37,742 bases of DNA from Hydnum rufescens UP504 (GCA_014904985.1 MU129020.1:1-37742), one strand, 5' to 3'; shown: positions 1 through 9,957, counted from the stretch's first letter. A program made the numbers and translations. Notes: a model not told the origin generated them from the sequence alone.

Positions 1-339
1 AGGGCTTGTTGGAAAGATATAGACAGTAGATTTCTGTTGAATGTACAATTATGGTGGAGGGGGGAATTGTGCCCATGTACAAGGGGAAGAGGAGGGGGTG
101 TGGGGAATTCCAGTTAAATGACAAGTCCTCCTACAATATCCAGCCAATTATCTTGAAAGTGGGGGCTAGAGAAAGGCCTAGTATTGATGGCTACTAGACA
201 GGCCAAGCAGATAGCAAGACAGAAGCAGAGTAGAGACAGAGGTTCATGGTTTCTCACTAGGTGACAAAGATCCAGGCAAAGGTTTTCTATTGATTCCCTG
301 GAATCTGCCATATGTACATGACTTTTGAGTCCTAACTAA
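1..339. other. Unassigned, AT-rich flank
   Basis: I see no convincing gene or RNA here. The only open frame is a short minus-strand one with no recognisable motif, and the base composition (very few CpG) matches the repeat-derived DNA that follows. Confidence 0.4.
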
Positions 340-1745
340 TTATGTTGTTGGAGGGATAAATCCCCACCATGGTAGAATTCACATTACTGCCAACTACCTC
401 CTCAAACGAATCCAATATATTCAACTCTGCCTCTTCCATCTCTCATCATTCCTTTTATTATTAAATAGCATGGATTCCCCTCTTTCAAAACTGTGGCCCA
501 CTCACTCCTCCTCCACCTTGTATATGAGACAATTATTTGTCAACCTCCAGGTCCTCAACAGACCACCTGATTTTGTATTTACCTCGAGTCCAGCCAATTG
601 TGGCTTTGGCAATTCAACTTGCCCTCTTCATTGAAGCTCAATCCAGTGTTCTGTGCCATTGCCTCAAGGGCAATATATGAGGTCCCAATTATATATAAGA
701 TTGCCTAATCTTTGGATCCCAAACTCGTGGATTAGTCACATGTAAAATAGGGCCAATTCTAATACTCTCAAGGAGTATTTTCACAATATGTGCCCTCATT
801 TTTGAATCGGATAGACTCAAAGAAAATATGCTCCGCAGGGAATCTATGATCAATACCTAATCAAGACCGTACAAGCAACGCATTTATTGGATGTTGAAGT
901 GCATCCTCAGGTCATTTTACCTCATGCTCCACACTATCTTCCAGTTATTTTGCAATATCTCCACCAGTTTTGATCTGTTCGGTTACCACCACTTTGGGAA
1001 AACTGGAAATCCCGCACTGAATGTACAGGGAAAACAAGCAGATTAAACTCGGCCTCCTGAATTTTAAGTCTCCATGTCATTTCTTTTATTCCACTTTTCT
1101 GTTACTAAGGGCCAATTGGATTTCTGGCTTGTATAAGAGGGTTCTAGGGCGCAGTCCACCTTTAAGGGATTCTGTTCAGTAGGAGAGGAGGAATACCTTG
1201 GTTAAGCCATATTCCCCTATTCTGACTTGTTAATTGAATATCTCCTTCAGTTTTGAAGCTTTTGACTTGATTCCTTTTCATCATATTTGCCTTAACCCCA
1301 CTTTTCCACCGGTTACTATAGCAATTTTTCTGTGATGTATATTAAGTGCAGGAGATGCGAATTTCCATTGTCTTTCCCCATCCCCAGTTGAAAAGCTAGT
1401 TGAACTGCTGCTGGTGTCAGGGTAAATTCCACAACTCAACCCCCACTAATCACACTTTTTGATAGGCTCTCAAGAGGAGGACCTAAAGTGTGATTCCCTG
1501 ATTTAACAACCCCTTCATTTATTGTCTGGATAGGCTCTCTCTATACAGGACAATTCCACATGTCCAAAAGACCTCTCTTTCCCTCAGACCTCAACCTACA
1601 GATTGAACCCATGATCCCCTCTCTTCATCCTCATTTCCATTTTGTGGACTGTGGCTGGATTCAACCTCTGCTTCCCACTTACAACATAATACACTATATT
1701 ACAAGAAGAGCAGCCACAGGCTGCTCTTCCTTTGGTGGTTATGGG
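340..1745 (+). repeat. Mosaic repeat, copy A (segments S1 and S2)
   Basis: Segment S1 (about 340-800) starts near GGAGGGATAAATCC. It reappears in inverted form at about 30240-30690 and in diverged direct form at about 27955-28250. Segment S2 (about 1150-1690) reappears inverted at about 27300-27830. Its second part recurs directly at 29520-30000 and inverted at 32612-32993. Copies share long colinear stretches, for example the TTTTGAAGCTTTT block and the CCAAAAGACCT block, but differ by many substitutions. No protein of recognisable type is encoded. The relative orientation of S1 and S2 differs between copies, so this is a modular or rearranged repeat rather than a simple duplication. Boundaries are by eye. 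Confidence 0.65.
1690..1735. repeat. Solitary hairpin related to intron hairpin A
   Basis: AAGAAGAGCAGCC and GGCTGCTCTTC pair around a short loop. The stem is the AAGAAG variant of the hairpin found inside the splice modules at 5.2-12.9 kb, and is closest to module R7 at 12814-12854. No splice donor precedes it on either strand, so it is a remnant or an independent relative. Confidence 0.55.
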
Positions 1746-1819
1746 TGAAGGCCTATTCCAATGGCATTTATAAAAAATTCATTTAATTATAATAAATAAT
1801 AATAAACAAATTTAAATTT

Positions 1820-1890
1820 GCCAGGGGCCCTGGGCTGCTTGGGGGTCCCTTTGAATTGTACTTGCAGGGCCTTGGGGCCTCCACATGGTT
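1820..1890 (+). repeat. GC-rich short repeat shared with 13785-13855
   Basis: The block contains CCTGGGCTGCTTGGGGG, then CCTTTGA, TTGCAGGGCC and CCACATG. The same order of words is present at 13785-13855, so these are two copies of one short element. Both are followed by a similar AT-rich stretch with CCTAGT. Confidence 0.6.
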
Positions 1891-1899
1891 AAGGAACCT

Positions 1900-4430
1900 A
1901 GTAATAAACAAAATGGCTCACTATAACCTTAATATGATGTTGGAAAAAGTGGACAGGTTGAGGATATATAATGGCAAGGGCTATAATATTTCTAACTTGA
2001 ATATACATTTGGGTTTGATGGTTGAAGGACAAAATGCAAAAACATTTCAAGTTATCTAAACATTTATTTTCTTGTTTTGCTCTCTCTGTGTTTTTGAAAA
2101 AACTGGAAATTGCCAGATTTATGGGCCTTTCAGGACTTTTATGGTTTGTTCCAAGTAGAATGGCATCAACAGGCATACCACTTGAAAGCCCAAACACTTC
2201 CTCAAGCACCAAAAGGGCCCTTAAAGCCAGGGAAAAAATTAAGTTGTGAGGGTGCCACAAATACATTTGCCACAGAAAAATTTCACAAAAACCTCTTTCA
2301 TGCTTCTTTGACTACTTACTTGCGTGGAATACTTTTTCATAACCCATGGCCAATGCCTTATATTCCCCTTTGACCCATGGGATCCCATTCCTTCATATTG
2401 TTAAAGACGAGGTGGCTGGGCCACATCCAACTTCCAACCACTGGTCCAAGGGTATCTTTGATTCCAAGGACAGTACCAAACAGGAAAGGTAATGGTCTTT
2501 TGGGTGCCCTTGGTGTGGGTTTTGGGTGACCATTGGGGAACCAAACTTTCTTGTTTTCAGTTGGCTTGGGGAATCTAAAGGAAACCCAACCCTACATTGG
2601 GGGGACAAGACACAAGCATAAACTGGAGAAAAACCAATTACCAGGGGTTTGATTCCAAGCCTTTCTTTCAAAGAGGGAAAGATACCATTAGTTTCTTTCC
2701 CCCCAGGCACAATATTTTATGAATTACAAGAACCACATTTAACCCTTGATGAACATTGATGAAGGAATTGTGCGAAATTTTTGATTGAAGGATTCAATTA
2801 ATTTCTTCCTTATCACTCTTGAGGGAACAAGTTTTCTGGCAGGAAAAACATATTGAGAACCAAGGAAAGGTTGGGCATATTGAAATTGTTTTTTGTTTCA
2901 TAACTTGGTGGGTTTCTGGGGTCAGGTTGTTGTTCCAGTGAATGTCATTGGAAAGTTGGGGTCTGGACCAGGCACCAAAGCGTGCAGATTTTTACAAAGA
3001 TTTCAAAGCGGGCACGACTTTTTCTGCAGTGAAGAATTTAGCTTGAGTGGAGGCAAGCCTCCCACAAAGTTGACTTCCACAATTGGCCCACGGTGGATGG
3101 GGAAGCAAGGTTGTTTCCCATGTAGTTTCCTTTCCTATGGTTTGCAATTCATTTCCAGTAGGGTAATGCATTTTCAGTTGTGTTTGTAAGTGGGATTGAT
3201 ATGGTGGAATCAAGGGCAACCACAAGGAAACAACTTTTTTGTGTTCCAGGAAACTTGGAAAACCCCCCACCTTCTCCACCAGGCCCATTCCAACCCCACC
3301 CAGCAAACACAAAAGAGGCAAGGTCAAAGCGCTTCACCAAACTGGGAAGCAACAATAAAAAGGCATGTTTGTGGCAACCAACCCCGCCTGAAAAATGTGT
3401 AGTGAAATTGTGTATTATTCTGAGTTGTTTGCCCATTTGGATAAGACCTGCATTAGCAAAGTTTTGGATTCATTCTTCATTTGACTGTTACTGGAACTCT
3501 CTTGGATCCATTACTTGATTTTTTTATGGTCGCGTTGTTTTCCACTAGGAAAGAATAAAAATTTTTGATGATGGGAGATCATTGCCAGAGAAAATAAGTA
3601 AGTTGCAAAAAATGGACCAGGATTGGAAAACATTGATGTTTAAAAGATCAATTGCCAGGGTCATCCAATTTTTGGGTAAATTATATGGTATTGTTCCTAT
3701 AATGCAAAAAAACTGGAATTAATTCAACCAAGTTTTTGAGTTATCTTAGAAATTTTTCCCCATGTTAGCCAACAGTACTCACAAGCTCCTCCAGGTTTGG
3801 TCCCCTTCTGGGCTCTCTTTCTGCCAGCTTTTGCGGTTACTGAAGTGAATTTTTGTACATGTGGAACCATGGTTTCTTGATGGTATCAAAATTTCCAATC
3901 CAGAAAAAAGTGGAGGTTTGTGGTTTCCCAAAATTTCCTGGTTTAAGACAAAGGGAATGTTTAACTTCAGTATTTCAAGATATCAAAAATCAAAATTAAG
4001 AAACGTTTTGTCCAAAGGGTTCCATGCAAGGATGAAAAGGGCCCCGGCCAAATAGATTGTTTGAGGGGACCCCAGGGCTCTTTTCTTTCCTCCAAAAATC
4101 AAGAAGAACCTCCTTCAAGGAAGGGGCATGATCCCAAAACATTTCCCTGGCAATTGCTTTCCATTGCTGGATTTTCCCAATTTATAGTCCTAAGAAATCC
4201 GTGCAAGTTTCCAATTGCAACAGAATTGCTGGCCGTTGGGCTTCCTTTACCGTCCAATTCCGGGAATTGACTTTCATCCAACCATTTTCTAACTAGAAGG
4301 GGATTTTCATCACCCATTGGGTTAACAAAAAGAGGCATTCAGACCTTTCAGGTGCTGAAGATTGGGGGGATTCTCCATGGGCCAGTGTATTTCCCTCCAG
4401 GGACTTGCAGTCCAATGGATCCATCAGCAT
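1900..4430. other. Unassigned 2.5 kb stretch
   Basis: Six-frame reading gives only short overlapping open frames on both strands with no recognisable domain and no consistent splice pattern. CpG is rare. It is probably old, decayed repeat DNA, but I found no second copy in this window. Confidence 0.4.
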
Positions 4431-4478
4431 CCAATGAATTTAGTGATCAGATTCTCACAAAAAGGGTTTTGTGTTCAC

Positions 4479-4721
4479 TCACATTTCCATAAATGCTAGT
4501 TTGAATGCTGCATGAATTGCAGAAGCAGTAGACTCAGAAAGATGTTCAGTTACACATTGGTGTGTGATGTACTGAGCCAGCAGGGCAGGTGTGCATGCTT
4601 CAGGGGTGTCAGAGCAGTATGGGCTTTGGGGTGGAGAAAATGGATTCTGGATCCATTCATCATCAAGGACCACAGGTGGTTCATGAGAAGGGGCTGCCCT
4701 AGCAGAGGCATTGAGCTTCAA
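4479..4721 (-). CDS. Uncertain 80-codon reading frame
   Basis: This minus-strand frame encodes 80 residues ending in SESTASAIHAAFKLAFMEM. The composition is protein-like (mixed polar, acidic and aromatic residues, then a helical C-terminus) and better than the surrounding frames. The final part resembles the kind of sequence found near the N-terminus of fungal tyrosine-recombinase elements, but that is only an impression. It could be a fragment of a transposon gene or a chance frame in repeat DNA. No intron or promoter supports it. Confidence 0.2.
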   Translation of the reverse strand: MKLNASARAAPSHEPPVVLDDEWIQNPFSPPQSPYCSDTPEACTPALLAQYITHQCVTEHLSESTASAIHAAFKLAFMEM

Positions 4722-5049
4722 CCTGTTGAATTAGCCACTTTCACCCCCTATTAAGTTGGGCATTGTATGTCTGCCTTGTTTTTGGAGCCTTGAGATGAGT
4801 GGAGACCAAGCTAGATGGGGCACCAGTGGAGACAGGAACCTGGTCAGATGTGGTCCTTGCTTGTGCTTTGCCGACCTTTTTTGAGCAGCCCATACTGCGC
4901 AGCTACACTATTTGGTTCCGCCAGTCATACCCTTGTCCGCCAATAAGGGATCACATGACCTTTGATCACCGTGAGCTCACCAGCATAGTCAGCCAATTAT
5001 CTGTATCTAATTAGATGCTTCCAAGGGCAGTATTTATTACATACTCTAA
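4722..5049. other. Unassigned spacer before the hairpin-module complex
   Basis: Only short frames are present. Read on the minus strand, AATAAA lies at about 5031-5036, just beyond the last module exon. It could serve as a polyadenylation signal for minus-strand transcripts from the array, but this is inference. Confidence 0.3.
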
Positions 5050-5188
5050 CTAGAAATCAGACCCTGGGGCCCCTGGGGCCCCAGCTATAATATTATTTAC
5101 ATCAGTTGACCTGCAGGTGCAGGGGTTCTCATTGCTGGGGGGTTCGGGTGATGGTGCATTTGGGCTCAGGTGATGTTGGTTGCATGAT

Positions 5189-5291
5189 CTAGAATAGAAG
5201 AAATATATGTTAGAAGTGATGCAAAAAGGGCTGCTTGGCTGCCCTTTTTGCGTCACTTGTGCATAGAAGATTAGATATAAAAAAAACATAC
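5189..5291 (-). other. Dual-hairpin intron module L12
   Basis: Read on the minus strand: donor AAG|GTATGT, hairpin A (5216-5256, shortened inner stem), branch CTAAC and acceptor CTAG. Hairpin B (5298-5329) ends six bases before the donor and has an imperfect stem. This is the outermost left unit; the exon after it (5188 downward) runs into the GGGGCCCC block. Confidence 0.75.
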
Positions 5292-5482
5292 CTTTTAGTA
5301 CCACACACCTGCTGGAGAAGGTGTGGCACTGTGTTTTGTTGTTCATGTGGACAGCGGGGTCCATACGGGCTCATGCCCAGTTTGTCATACAGGGGTTGTA
5401 TGGGGTTTGGTTCAGTGTCAATACGCGGGTGCGGGGTTCGGGTCGTGGTGCATTCAGGCTTGGGTGATGTGTGTCGCGCAAT

Positions 5483-5586
5483 CTAGAACAGGACAAATAT
5501 ATATTAGAAGTGATGCAAAAGGGCAGCTTGTGCTGCCCTTTTTGCGCCACTTATGCATAGAAAATTAGATAATAATAAAAACATAC
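5483..5586 (-). other. Dual-hairpin intron module L11
   Basis: Donor AAG|GTATGT, hairpin A at 5514-5545, branch CTAAT instead of CTAAC, acceptor CTAG. Hairpin B follows on the plus-strand map just above 5590, with stem CCACACACCC imperfectly paired with GGGGTGTGG. Confidence 0.78.
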
Positions 5587-5781
5587 CTTTTAGTACCACA
5601 CACCCACTCCAGCGGGGTGTGGTACTGTGTTTTTGTCATTCATGTGGACAGCAGGGTCCATATGGGCTCATGCCCAGTTTGTCATACGGGGGTTGTATGG
5701 GGTTTGGTTCAGTGTCGAGACGCGGGTGCAGGGGGTTCGGGTGGTGGTGCATTCGGGCTTGGGTGATGTCAGTCGCACGAT

Positions 5782-5883
5782 CTAGAATAGAAGAAATATA
5801 TGTTAGAAGTGACACAAAAAGGGCAGCTTGGGCTGCCCATTTTGCGTCACCTATGCATAGAAAATTAGATTAAAACAACATAC
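5782..5883 (-). other. Dual-hairpin intron module L10
   Basis: Donor AAG|GTATGT, hairpin A at 5809-5850 with one A-A mismatch in the T tract, branch CTAAC, acceptor CTAG. Hairpin B (about 5890-5922) has a perfect CCACACACCCGCT stem ending six bases before the donor. Confidence 0.8.
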
Positions 5884-6077
5884 CTTTTAGTACCACACAC
5901 CCGCTCCAGCGGGTGTGTGGTACCACATTTTGTCGTTCATGTGGATGGCAGGGTCCATACGGGCTTGTGCCCAGTTTGTCGTATGGGGGTTGTATGGGGT
6001 TTGGTTCAGTGTCGAGATGTGGGTGCAGGGGTTCAGATGGTGGTGCGTTCGGGCTTGGGCGATGTCAGTTGCGCGAT

Positions 6078-6179
6078 CTAGAATAGAAGAAATGTATGTT
6101 AGAAGTGACGCAAAAAGGGCAGCTTGGGCTGCCCTTTTTGCATCACCTACACATAGAAAATTAGATTAAAAAAACATAC
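6078..6179 (-). other. Dual-hairpin intron module L9
   Basis: Donor AAG|GTATGT, hairpin A at 6105-6146 (outer stem has one G-T pair or mismatch), branch CTAAC, acceptor CTAG. Hairpin B is perfect, as in L10. Confidence 0.8.
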
Positions 6180-6374
6180 CTTTTAGTACCACACACCCGC
6201 TCCAGCGGGTGTGTGGTACCACGTTTTGTCATTCATGTGGATGGTGGGGTCCATACGGGCTTGTGCCCGGTTTGTCATACAGGGGTTGTATGGGGTTTGG
6301 TTTGGTGTCGAGACACAGGTGCAGGGGGTTCAGATGGTGGTGTGTTTGGGCTTGGGTGATGTCAGTCGCACGAT

Positions 6375-6477
6375 CTAGAATAGAAGAAATATATGTTAGA
6401 AGTGACACAAAAAGGGCAGCTTGGGCTGCCCTTTTTGTGTCACCTACGCATAGAAAATTAGATTAAAAAAAACATAC
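6375..6477 (-). other. Dual-hairpin intron module L8
   Basis: Donor AAG|GTATGT, hairpin A at 6402-6443 with outer stem GTGACAC/GTGTCAC, a paired change relative to L6 (GTGACGC/GCGTCAC). Branch CTAAC, acceptor CTAG. Hairpin B here has an extra CTCCCA block near its loop. Confidence 0.8.
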
Positions 6478-6678
6478 CTTTTAGTACCACACACCTGCTC
6501 CCACTCCAGCGGGTGTGTGGTACCACGTTTTGTCATTCATGTGGATGGCAGGGTCCATACGGGCTCGTGCCCGGTTTGTCGTATGGGGGTTGTATGGGGT
6601 TTGGTTCGGTGTCGAGACGCAGGTGCAGGGGGTTCAGATGGTGGTGTGTTCGGGCTTGGGTGATGTCAGTTGCGCGAT

Positions 6679-6780
6679 CTAGAATAGAAGAAATATATGT
6701 TAGAAGTGACACAAAAAGGGCAGCTTGGGCAGCCCTTTTTGCGTCACCTACGCATAGAAAATTAGATTTAAAAAACATAC
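6679..6780 (-). other. Dual-hairpin intron module L7
   Basis: Donor AAG|GTATGT, hairpin A at 6706-6747 with two unpaired positions, branch CTAAC, acceptor CTAG. Hairpin B has the paired change CCCACT/AGTGGG in place of CCCGCT/AGCGGG. Confidence 0.8.
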
Positions 6781-6974
6781 CTTTTAGTACCACACACCCA
6801 CTCCAGTGGGTGTGTGGTACCACGTTTTGTCATTCATGTGGACGGCGGGGTCCATACGGGCTCGTGCCCGGTTTGTCATATGGGGGTTGTATGGGGTTTG
6901 GTTCAGTGTTGAGAGGCAGGTGCAGGGGTTTGGGTGGTGGTGCGTTCGGGCTCAGGTGATGTCAGTCACGTGAT

Positions 6975-7081
6975 CTAGAATAGAAGAAATATTTGTTAGA
7001 AGTGACGCAAAAAGGGCAGCTTGGGCTGCCCTTTTTGCGTCACTTATATGCATAGAAAATTAGATTTAAAAAAAAACATAC
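6975..7081 (-). other. Dual-hairpin intron module L6 (exon lacks hairpin B)
   Basis: Donor AAG|GTATGT, perfect hairpin A at 7002-7043, branch CTAAC, acceptor CTAG. The upstream exon (7082-7166) is short and goes directly from the GGACCCCACTGTCC block to the donor, so hairpin B is missing: a natural deletion variant. Confidence 0.75.
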
Positions 7082-7166
7082 CTTTTTGGACAGTGGGGTC
7101 CATAAGGGCTCGTGCCTGGTTTTTTGTATGGGGGTTCACATGGCATTCAGTTCAGTGTCGGAACAC

Positions 7167-7262
7167 CTGGAATTTGAGAAAAATAACGTTAGTAAATAGT
7201 GCAAAAAGAGCAGTTTTGCTGCTCTTTTTGCGTGGCTGTATCTACAGGGGGGGAAGACTTAC
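7167..7262 (-). other. Dual-hairpin intron module L5
   Basis: Donor AAG|GTAAGT, hairpin A at 7201-7231 of the GAGCAG type (stem GCAAAAAGAGCAG), branch CTAAC, acceptor CCAG. Hairpin B (about 7270-7300) pairs CCGCACACCCGC with GCGGGTGTGTGG. Confidence 0.78.
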
Positions 7263-7565
7263 CTTTATTTGACCGCACACCCGCCGCAGCGGGTGTGTGG
7301 TCCCTTTTCCTCGGTTCGCTGTGGGGAGTTGCGTTTGAGGATGATGCAACTCAAAGCCGGCAATTGCCGGCACCGAACAAGTGCCCTTGTACAGCGGACC
7401 TGCGAGAAGATGATGAATCTGAATATCAAGTGGATATTACCTAATATAATAATATATATTTATATCGTATTTATATGGAGGACCATATATTATAATATAA
7501 TATTCCATCTGGTTCTGCGGCTGCGGCCCAGGGCAGCCACCCAGCATCTCTGTAAATCCCGGGTA
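7263..7565 (-). other. Exon-like spacer containing a partial copy of the palindrome-arm end
   Basis: Between modules L4 and L5, the minus strand carries GGTGCCGGCAATTGCCGGC followed by GAGTTGCATCATCC. This is homologous to the outer end of the central palindrome (plus strand about 9112-9160). An AT-only stretch (7440-7505) sits between it and the L4 acceptor. This suggests that one unit was built from a palindrome-arm fragment. Confidence 0.5.
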
Positions 7566-7665
7566 CTAAGTGATGTTAGTAAAAAATTAAAAAATTAAAA
7601 TCAGTGCAAAAAGGGCAGCGAGCGCAGCCCTTTTTGTGCTGTTGGGGGTGCACCACAGTGCTTAC
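7566..7665 (-). other. Dual-hairpin intron module L4
   Basis: Donor GAG|GTAAGC, hairpin A at about 7604-7637 with an interrupted inner stem, branch CTAAC, acceptor TTAG. Hairpin B is imperfect (ACCACACCCATGG against GCGGGTGTGC). Confidence 0.68.
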
Positions 7666-7832
7666 CTCATATAGAACCACACCCATGGTAGCGGGTGTGC
7701 TTCGTGTCTTTGTTTGGCTTGTCATCATCTGCTTGGCATGTTGTCATCTGCATGCAGGCCTCGCTGTGCGGACAGGGTATCGTTTGGGGGGGGGGGGGGC
7801 TTGCTCCGCAGGCTTTCATGTCTGGTGATAGT

Positions 7833-7930
7833 TTAGAATAATAGATTGTTAGTTAAAAATTAAAACCAGTGCAAAAAGAGCAGCACTTGCTGCTCTTTTT
7901 GTGCTGTTGGGGGTGTATAAGCATACTTAC
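7833..7930 (-). other. Dual-hairpin intron module L3 with mutated acceptor
   Basis: Donor AAG|GTAAGT, hairpin A at 7871-7901 perfect, branch CTAAC. Where other modules have TTCTAG, the minus strand reads TTCTAA (plus-strand T at 7833), so the acceptor AG is lost by one transition. The next AG on the minus strand is CACCAG at about 7821. Hairpin B is perfect (ACCACACACCCA...TGGGTGTGTGGT). Confidence 0.7.
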
Positions 7931-8065
7931 CTTGTATAGAACCACACACCCATGCAGTGGGTGTGTGGTTCACATCACCACTTCTCACACCTTCGTTTGG
8001 CATGTTGCCGTGGGGGCCCTGGCTGGTGGGGTCTCATCGTTTGGCAACCGGGACCAGACAAAGAC

Positions 8066-8169
8066 CTAGAATAATAAAAGGTATTAGTAAAAAAATCCAA
8101 TGCAATGCAAAAAGAGCAGCTTTCACTGCTCTTTTTGCGCCACAGTATATATTGGCAGGGGGAACTCAC
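8066..8169 (-). other. Dual-hairpin intron module L2
   Basis: Donor AAG|GTGAGT, hairpin A at 8107-8138 with stem GCAAAAAGAGCAG, branch CTAAT, acceptor CTAG. Hairpin B just upstream of the donor has stem ACCACACACC. Confidence 0.78.
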
Positions 8170-8310
8170 CTTAAAGAGTACCACACACCCACCGCAGCAG
8201 GTGTGTGGTTCCTGGGGCTACCCATTGGGTGGCCCGTTGTTTGGTTTGGTTTGGCTCTTGCCGTTTGGGCCCTCATTGTGTGGCGGGTTTTCATCTTGGG
8301 CCACCATAAT

Positions 8311-8406
8311 CTAAAATAATAAAAGCTATGTCAGTAAAAAAATTTGAAGTGGCACAAAAAGAGTAGCTTGCGCTACTCTTTTTGTACCTACTGAGACAAA
8401 ACTCAC
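8311..8406 (-). other. Dual-hairpin intron module L1 (nearest the palindrome on the left)
   Basis: Donor AAG|GTGAGT, hairpin A at 8354-8385 with the paired change GAGTAGC/GCTACTC, branch CTGAC, acceptor TTAG. Hairpin B carries GACCACACA paired with TGTGTGGTC. Confidence 0.78.
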
Positions 8407-8474
8407 CTTATGACCACACACCCACAGCAGCAGATGTGTGGTCATGTGTTCGCCTTTCTGGGCCATTGCTGGTG

Positions 8475-9148
8475 TGAGTAGTTGCACAATTCAACACCAG
8501 CAATTGCCAGTACTCAAAAAGCACCCAAGTGCTGGTGCTACAAACATAATACATATTAGTAGCAAGTATCTAGACATGGAATACATGCTATATAATAAAT
8601 ATATGTCCAAAAATGCAAAGAAGAAGATGATAATAAGTCAGAGCTCACTAAGACATGATATGCCTAATTGCAAAGTGGATTGGGCCACTTCTATAGGTCA
8701 GAATTAGCTCAAATTTAAATATATTAATGGTATATATGCACCCTACATGGGTGACTGATTATATTGGACAATCCATCCATTTTTCGATTTTTCGCACCCT
8801 CAATTCCCTAATTAGGGAATTGAGGGTGCGAAAAATCGAAAAATGGACGGATCATCCAATATAATCAGTCACCCATGTAGGGTGCATATATACCATTAAT
8901 ATATTTAAATTTGAGCTAATTCTGACCTATAGAAGTGGCCCAATCCACTTTGCAATTAGGCATATCATGTCTTAGTGAGCTCTGACTTATTATCATCTTC
9001 TTCTTTGCATTTTTGGACATATATTTATTATATAGCATATATTCCATGTCTAGATACTTGCTACTAATATGTATTATGTTTGTAGCACCAGCACTTGGGT
9101 GCTTTTTGAGTACCAGCAATTGCCGGCATTGAGTTTGCATCTTCATCC
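8475..9148. repeat. Near-perfect 0.67 kb palindrome at the centre of the complex
   Basis: Each arm is about 337 bases and there is no spacer; the centre is CCCTAA|TTAGGG between 8811 and 8812. The arms match almost base for base. I noted three differences near the centre (CAATCCAT against TGATCCGT when aligned), all transitions. The match fades outside about 8475 and 9148. A stop-terminated frame of about 70 codons entering from each side (stops near 8707 and 8916) is mirrored because of the palindrome and need not be coding. Such a structure can extrude a cruciform and, if read through, gives a long hairpin RNA. It lies where divergent transcription of the two arms would start. Confidence 0.9.
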
Positions 9149-9232
9149 GCATCTCCGTTACCACAACAGGCAACCGCCTGGAAAGGCAACCACACAACCA
9201 CATGCCCACCGCTGCGGGTGTGTGGTCACAAG

Positions 9233-9337
9233 GTGAGTGTTTTTATTAATAGATACAACAGCGCAAAAAGAGCAGCGAAAGCTGCTCTTTTTGCACTGCT
9301 TTGAATTTTTTTACTAATGTGTCGTTTATTATACTAG
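9233..9337 (+). other. Dual-hairpin intron module R1
   Basis: Donor AAG|GTGAGT, hairpin A at 9263-9294 (stem GCAAAAAGAGCAGC, loop GAAA), branch CTAAT, acceptor CTAG. Hairpin B upstream pairs ACCACATGCCCACCGC with GCGGGTGTGTGGT with minor mismatches. It mirrors L1 across the palindrome. Confidence 0.8.
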
Positions 9338-9589
9338 ATTGAGGCCTGCTCCAAGGCCCATGAAAACCCATGAAATGACAAGGGCCCAAACCGCAATGCG
9401 ACACACAGAAATGCGCCAAACAGCAACGCAACACACAGCAACACATCAAACGAGGGCATGATGCACGGCAACATGCCAAATGAGGATGTGACACATGGCA
9501 ACATGATATATGGCACCCCACCAAACAAGGACGCAACCGTGCCAAATGAGCCACACACCCACCACAGTGGGTGTGCGGCACTATGTAAG

Positions 9590-9693
9590 GTGAGTACCCC
9601 CCCAGTAGCTACAGCCGCACAAAAAGAGCAGTGAAAGCTGCTCTTTTTGTGCTGCTTTGGAATATTTTACTAACATGTGTTTATTTATTTTAG
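9590..9693 (+). other. Dual-hairpin intron module R2
   Basis: Donor AAG|GTGAGT, hairpin A at 9617-9652 with outer pair GCACAAAAAG/CTTTTTGTGC, branch CTAAC, acceptor TTAG. The upstream exon (9338-9589) is rich in CAACRCRACACA words and ends with hairpin B. Confidence 0.8.
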
Positions 9694-9957
9694 ATGAGGC
9701 CTCATCCAACGCATGACAAGAGCCCAAATGGCAATGTGACACACAGAAACGCAACATGGCAGTGCCACATACAGCAATGTGACACAGCAACACGACACAC
9801 AGCAGCGCGCCACCGCAATGCAACACACAGCAGCGTGCCACCGCAACACAACACACGACAGCGCAACACGGCAACATGCCAAACGAGGGCACAACCGCGT
9901 CAAATAACACCCCAGGAATCACACACCCACCACAGCAGGTGTGTGGTTCTATATCAG

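Larger units (their letters stand above)
5189..7081 (-). repeat. Tandem array of about 296-bp exon-intron units
   Basis: Homologous acceptor positions fall at 5189, 5483, 5782, 6078, 6375, 6679 and 6975, spacings of 294, 299, 296, 297, 304 and 296 bases. On the minus strand each unit has an intron of about 103 bases with hairpin A, then about 190 bases of exon ending in hairpin B. Neighbouring units are very similar by eye, and many differences are transitions at CpG sites (GCGCGATCT, GCACGATCT, GCATGATCT). Opposite-strand frames of 80-148 codons also recur once per unit, but they run through both hairpins and are best explained as shadows of the repeat. Confidence 0.85.

Noticed and set aside
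1898..4338. Multiple overlapping frames of 60-122 codons as coding genes
   Set aside because: None has a recognisable motif, frames overlap on both strands, and no shared splice plan exists.
5235..6959. Recurring plus-strand frames of 80-148 codons (RMGPYGL-type proteins) in the tandem array
   Set aside because: They run through both hairpins, begin and end at unit boundaries and have no splice or promoter support on that strand. Splice signals are on the other strand, so they are shadows of the repeat.
8806..8817. Telomere fusion at CCCTAATTAGGG
   Set aside because: Only one telomere-like unit on each side. A fusion should show several units, so this is probably chance.
8438..9209. Two mirrored proteins of about 90 residues encoded by the palindrome arms
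   Set aside because: Their identity follows from the palindrome alone; they are Lys/Ser/Met-rich with no domain and no start context.
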